A DNA stretch of 64,000 bases from Heracleum sosnowskyi (Eukaryota; Streptophyta; Magnoliopsida; Apiales; Apiaceae). Within the stretch, counting starts at the first letter, position 1, and every line of letters starts with the position of its first letter. Below the pieces are notes generated by a model. The model saw only the letters and a list, made by a program, of their open reading frames with translations. It was not told where the DNA came from and searched no databases. Shown piece after piece: positions 63,801 to 64,000 of this stretch. The DNA lies in assembly GCA_030848705.1 (NCBI GenBank), contig CM061238.1, positions 28,798,655 to 28,862,654 on the forward strand. The letters are read 5' to 3'. A program made the translations under genes and the position numbers.

Positions 63801-64000
63801 AGACTAAACTGCCAAAGTGCAGTTTAGTACCCCAAGTTCCTAGTGGTTCACAAATTCTTACCTGAAGTTTAGAAATTGACAAATTCTCCAGTGAAGTTTC
63901 AAATATGACAAATTCACCCTTGAACTTTGAAAATTCCTAAAATATTAGGAATAATTATTAAAAATACCTGTAGGTACATGAAAATTTCTAAAATATTAGG
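63801..64000. other. AT-rich sequence to the window end
   Basis: Short internal repeats (TGACAAATTC, CTAAAATATTAGG twice). No coding signal; probably still inside the gag-only element. Confidence 0.5.

Larger units (their letters stand above)
58813..64000 (+). mobile_element. Tat-like gypsy with Gag-protease only, 3' end outside window
   Basis: 5' LTR, primer site and an intact Gag-protease ORF, but after the ORF no RT, RNase H or integrase in the remaining 2.1 kb; tandem arrays take their place. Tat/Ogre relatives often carry tandem repeats in non-coding regions, and gag-only LTR elements are known in plants. It probably depends on Pol from a relative such as the minus-strand element of the left part. 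Whether pol lies further right of the arrays cannot be excluded. Confidence 0.7.

Overview
The window is repeat-rich, AT-rich plant nuclear DNA, most likely from a eudicot; I cannot name the species. I see no complete single-copy host gene, no tRNA or rRNA gene and no CRISPR array. Nearly every base belongs to nested transposable elements: Tat-like and chromovirus-like Ty3/gypsy, SIRE/Maximus-type Ty1/copia, CACTA-like DNA elements and one hAT-type MITE. Many insertions can be closed by matching target site duplications (TSDs).

Left part (1-19965). A minus-strand Tat-like gypsy element has its 5' LTR at 19210-19965. Its gag-protease is split from pol by a 2.55 kb CACTA-like element (14163-16714). 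Its reverse transcriptase is split by an 8.49 kb plus-strand gypsy element (4896-13385, TSD ATCAG). At 3063/3064 the integrase jumps back into a second gag-protease copy followed by a second CACTA-like copy. The first 3063 bases therefore repeat 14324 bases to the right, which looks like a tandem duplication entered at its second unit. Both CACTA-like copies carry a captured start of LST8 (the WD40 subunit of the TOR complex), with a 5' UTR intron and first coding exon, plus a second intron-containing fragment of unknown origin.

Middle (19966-57796). A gene-poor stretch holds a hAT-type MITE with a perfect 8-bp TSD and a degenerate minisatellite. A minus-strand SIRE-like copia element (the outer element, 23667-57796) sits inside that minisatellite. 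Nested in it are a heavily deleted SIRE-like element (element 3, 26057-34731, TSD GTTCT) and a young, nearly intact one (the inner element, 39336-51346, TSD ATCTA). All three carry a long env-like ORF region downstream of pol or of its remnant. The inner element also has a plus-strand ORF of 135 codons with its own TATA box, antisense to the element.

Right part (57797-64000). More minisatellite, a solo LTR, and a plus-strand Tat-like element whose only ORF is an intact Gag-protease of 843 codons, followed by a 74-bp tandem array and a dense array of the word AGGTCGAA.

The most unusual signal is that each copia family is saturated with its own short word, in LTRs and internal sequence: AAAAACTATCGAA (outer), TGACAG/CTGTCA (element 3), TCAGGAT/ATCCTGA (inner). 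The gag-only gypsy has AGGTCGAA. In two families the word runs through coding sequence and shapes the protein. This resembles a family-specific recognition code and is the main candidate for an undescribed system. A second candidate is a 14-base 3'-splice-site-like sequence at the gag/pol junction, shared by the inner and outer copia elements.
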